NCBI GenBank assembly: GCA_024278415.1
Contig: JAJRTI010000299.1
Location: forward strand, 1 to 6,289
DNA from: Planctomycetota bacterium
Lineage (GTDB): Bacteria; Planctomycetota; Brocadiia; JAJRTI01
Length of the DNA stretch: 6,289 bases
Direction of reading: 5' to 3'
Under the pieces are notes generated by a model. The model saw nothing but the letters and a program-made list of their open reading frames with translations. It was not told where the DNA came from and made no database searches. A program made the position numbers and the translations under genes. Positions 4,224-6,289 of the stretch are shown one piece after another; positions within the stretch are counted from its first letter, which is position 1, and each line of letters opens with the position of its first letter.

Positions 4224-6152
4224 ATGACAATGCCCAATCTTGGAATTGCATGGGGGATCGCATGCAGCATCTGCATGGGAGCCGTGGGTTCGGAGGGAGC
4301 ACCAATCGTGTCGGACTGGTCTCAAGGCGGCGCATGGTCGACACAGAGCTATTGGCGGGACGCCGACATCTTGCAAAAGTACACCTTCACGCGTAACAGG
4401 GACGACAAAGTCGCTGGCGAATCCAGCGTGCAAGTCCACATGCAGGTGGCAGCGAAACGGCCCAGAAACTCGGTCGAATTGCGTCTGACATTGCCCAAGC
4501 CGCTGGACTTGTCTCAGGCCGAGGCGGTCGAGTTGTGGCTCAAGGTGGCCGAGGGGACGGGGTTGAGGCCGCGCAATGCGTTCTTCTGTAGCCCGGGCTT
4601 CAAGAAGCTCGCCATCGCGGAGTGGCCCGATGACATCGATGTGTCCGCTCCGGGTCAGTGGCGCCGGGCCGTGATCGATCTCACCCACGTGCGAGTCCTG
4701 GACAAGGCCACACCGAATCAAGCCGGCGTCTACGACCGACGCGAGGTGGCAACCATCTGCCTGAATTTCCTGCTGCCGGCCGGCGCGGTCGATATCACGT
4801 TGTTGATTGACGGGATGCGGACCGCCACACTGCCGCCTCTTCCCGCGCGCTTGCGGGCGGCCGTGGCCAAAAAGGATTGGGGATACTGGCGCTGGCGGAG
4901 CAAGTATCCCGAGAGGGATTTGTCGCCACGGCCAGATGACGGGCGGTATCTGGCGCTGAGTATTCGCAAGCTCACCCACGGCTTTGCCCCTGAGCGTGCG
5001 TTCCTGATTTGGGGCATCGGGCCAAGCTATCTCAATTTCCTGGGAGACGGAACCGACTTGGCCTGTCACCTGAGAAAACGTTTTCCCCATGCCCCGCCGA
5101 TCGTTTACAAAAAGCACGTCGGCTCATCCGTGCCCTGGCGCTACGTGCTGGGCTGGGCCAGGCACGTGGTCGTCCCCGAACAACCCGACTTGGTGCTGCT
5201 CTATGGCATCGGGCTCGAACGCGATCTGGAGAAGATCTTCCAAACGTTGCGCAGGCAGACGACCGCCGACATCATCGTTGCAAGCGTCCACTGGAAGGCG
5301 GACGACGTCAAGTATTGGGGCAAGGATGAAGACGCCACGAATTTCGCCAACATTTCTGAGATGCGCCGGATTTGCAAAGCGTACGGCGTGGAGTTCGTGG
5401 AGAACCGCAAGGAATGGGCGCAGTACCTGCGGGATCACAACATGAAGGTCGAAGTGGATCCCAAGCATGGGCTCCTCAGGGACGGGGTGCATCAATCCCG
5501 ATACGGAGCGCTCGTGATCAACGAGAACATCGTTCGCCACTTCGCCGTTCGAGAGGCGTACGCGTATGACCCCGACAGCCGGGAACGCCGGCTGAACGTG
5601 GCCCGACGCAAGAGCGCCTCGGCGAAGGAAAGCGCAACGGTCGTTGGCGCGAGTTGGACCGTCCGGAAGGGCGTGGCGAGCACGTCCGTTTCGGGCAGCC
5701 GAATCACCGTTCGGTTCACCGGCAATCGGATCGATCTTATTGGCGTCAAGTCGCCGGACGGTGGCTCGGCGCGGATTCTGCTGGATGGGCGGCCCGCGGA
5801 AGAGGCGCCCTGCTTTCTTGCCGGTCCGATCGCCTGCGGCGCGAACAATGCTCGTCCCAAGCGAGGTTCGGCAAGGGACATCGGCCCCCACGGCATTACG
5901 CTTGGCGGCAATCTTGTGCCGCAAACATGGACGATTCGGGTGACGGACGACGAAGGAAACTACGCGCTCACGGGCAGCGTCACCGGGGCCGATGGCGTGG
6001 GCAACATGTTGAAGCCGTTCACCAGCGCCAGTGGCCAGATCGGCATTCCCCCTGAGCTTTGGCGTCACGGGCCGGGATGCGTCCCATTCCTGCACCCGTG
6101 GAACGGCAAGATTGTCAACAGGAGAGGTGACACCTACACGTTCAAAGTTTAG
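4224..6152 (+). CDS. Exported multidomain SGNH/GDSL-hydrolase-like protein
   Basis: From the ATG at 4224 the product has 642 residues; positions below count from the GTG at 4221. An N-terminal signal peptide (hydrophobic about 6-23, cleavage probably near 23-27, no good lipobox) indicates export. Residues about 30-205 look like a beta-sandwich, carbohydrate-binding-like domain. Residues about 258-442 resemble an SGNH hydrolase (esterase/deacetylase type): WGIGPS with possible nucleophile S269, G301 as possible block II glycine, PDLVLLYGIG in place of block III, and D421-G-V-H424 as the catalytic Asp/His pair. The block III GxND motif is degraded to GIGL, so the oxyanion-hole asparagine is not evident and activity is uncertain. 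A second beta-sandwich-like region follows (about 470-525, SGSRITVRFTGNRIDLIGV...ILLDG), then a C-terminal region (about 550-643) I cannot assign. A role in removing acyl groups from extracellular glycans is inference. GC at third codon positions looks lower than in the sulfatase gene. The last base of the TAG stop is the first base of the terminal repeat. Confidence 0.75.
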   Translation: MTMPNLGIAWGIACSICMGAVGSEGAPIVSDWSQGGAWSTQSYWRDADILQKYTFTRNRDDKVAGESSVQVHMQVAAKRPRNSVELRLTLPKPLDLSQAEAVELWLKVAEGTGLRPRNAFFCSPGFKKLAIAEWPDDIDVSAPGQWRRAVIDLTHVRVLDKATPNQAGVYDRREVATICLNFLLPAGAVDITLLIDGMRTATLPPLPARLRAAVAKKDWGYWRWRSKYPERDLSPRPDDGRYLALSIRKLTHGFAPERAFLIWGIGPSYLNFLGDGTDLACHLRKRFPHAPPIVYKKHVGSSVPWRYVLGWARHVVVPEQPDLVLLYGIGLERDLEKIFQTLRRQTTADIIVASVHWKADDVKYWGKDEDATNFANISEMRRICKAYGVEFVENRKEWAQYLRDHNMKVEVDPKHGLLRDGVHQSRYGALVINENIVRHFAVREAYAYDPDSRERRLNVARRKSASAKESATVVGASWTVRKGVASTSVSGSRITVRFTGNRIDLIGVKSPDGGSARILLDGRPAEEAPCFLAGPIACGANNARPKRGSARDIGPHGITLGGNLVPQTWTIRVTDDEGNYALTGSVTGADGVGNMLKPFTSASGQIGIPPELWRHGPGCVPFLHPWNGKIVNRRGDTYTFKV

Positions 6153-6279
6153 GGTGCAGGTCTGAACGTACGTAGTAAACTGGGCGTTCATTCCCGTGGT
6201 GCGCCGGCGCAGAATGCACATGCGCCGAAGGCGCATCACAACATAGCCCAGTGCAAGCTCGTTCGGTCGCGCCAGCGGG
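6152..6279. repeat. Right arm of the 128-bp terminal inverted repeat
   Basis: Reverse complement of 1-128 with one mismatch (6272 versus 8). It begins at the last base of the SGNH-like stop codon, so the repeat follows that gene with no spacer. Its hairpins could end the transcript. The ten bases that follow (6280-6289) are unique to this side and add the second half of a 9-bp hairpin. Confidence 0.85.
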
Positions 6280-6288
6280 CGAACGAGC
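6257..6288. repeat. Hairpin at the outer edge of the right terminal repeat
   Basis: gctcgttcg (6257-6265) and cgaacgagc (6280-6288) are perfect 9-bp reverse complements around a 14-base loop. The second half lies outside the shared 128 bases. On the left side its counterpart would fall before position 1, so the full repeat unit is probably longer than the window shows. Confidence 0.65.
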
Positions 6289-6289
6289 G

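Noticed and set aside
3855..4396. Plus-strand frames of 119 and 144 codons in the FmdB/SGNH gap
   Set aside because: Low-complexity Arg/Pro/Ala translations, no ribosome binding site, and overlap with the starts of both real genes.
4173..6239. Two long minus-strand open frames (314 and 371 codons) opposite the SGNH-like gene
   Set aside because: Antisense shadows without recognisable domains; one begins inside the terminal repeat. The plus frame has a signal peptide and ordered domains.

Overview
The window looks like a short metagenomic contig or fragment from a GC-rich bacterium. Its gene content (a serine-type sulfatase, a secreted SGNH-type protein, a 2-hydroxyacyl-CoA dehydratase-type protein and an FmdB zinc ribbon) and its many palindromic repeats suggest an anaerobic or facultative polysaccharide-using lineage of the Planctomycetota/Verrucomicrobiota/Hydrogenedentota kind. 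That taxonomic guess is weak because there is no rRNA or phylogenetic marker. The FmdB protein also resembles ones I associate with Desulfobacterota.

Layout: both ends of the window carry the same 128-bp sequence in inverted orientation (1-128 and 6152-6279, one mismatch). Between them lie four protein genes. A 2-hydroxyacyl-CoA dehydratase D-component-like gene (233-1222, minus) is transcribed divergently from a type I sulfatase gene (1429-2943, plus), with plausible back-to-back promoters in the 206-bp gap. The sulfatase gene converges on an FmdB-type zinc-ribbon gene (3396-3890, minus). The 450-bp gap between those two is packed with inverted repeats. The FmdB gene is in turn divergent from a large exported multidomain SGNH-hydrolase-like gene (4224-6152, plus), whose stop codon touches the right-hand terminal repeat.

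How the genes fit together: no operon is visible, since every neighbouring pair is divergent or convergent. The sulfatase and the secreted SGNH-like protein both fit sulfated or acylated glycan breakdown, but the sequence does not show that they act together. The dehydratase-like protein has no partner subunit or ATP-dependent activator in the window. The zinc-ribbon protein is of unknown function.

The most unusual content is the repeat structure: the long terminal inverted repeats; a short hairpin element recurring at three gene boundaries; a nested inverted repeat in which both arms carry paired changes that keep their inner hairpins intact; and a branched inverted-repeat structure just after the sulfatase gene. 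I see no transposase, CRISPR array, tRNA, rRNA or clear defence system, and no convincing evidence of a wholly new multigene system.
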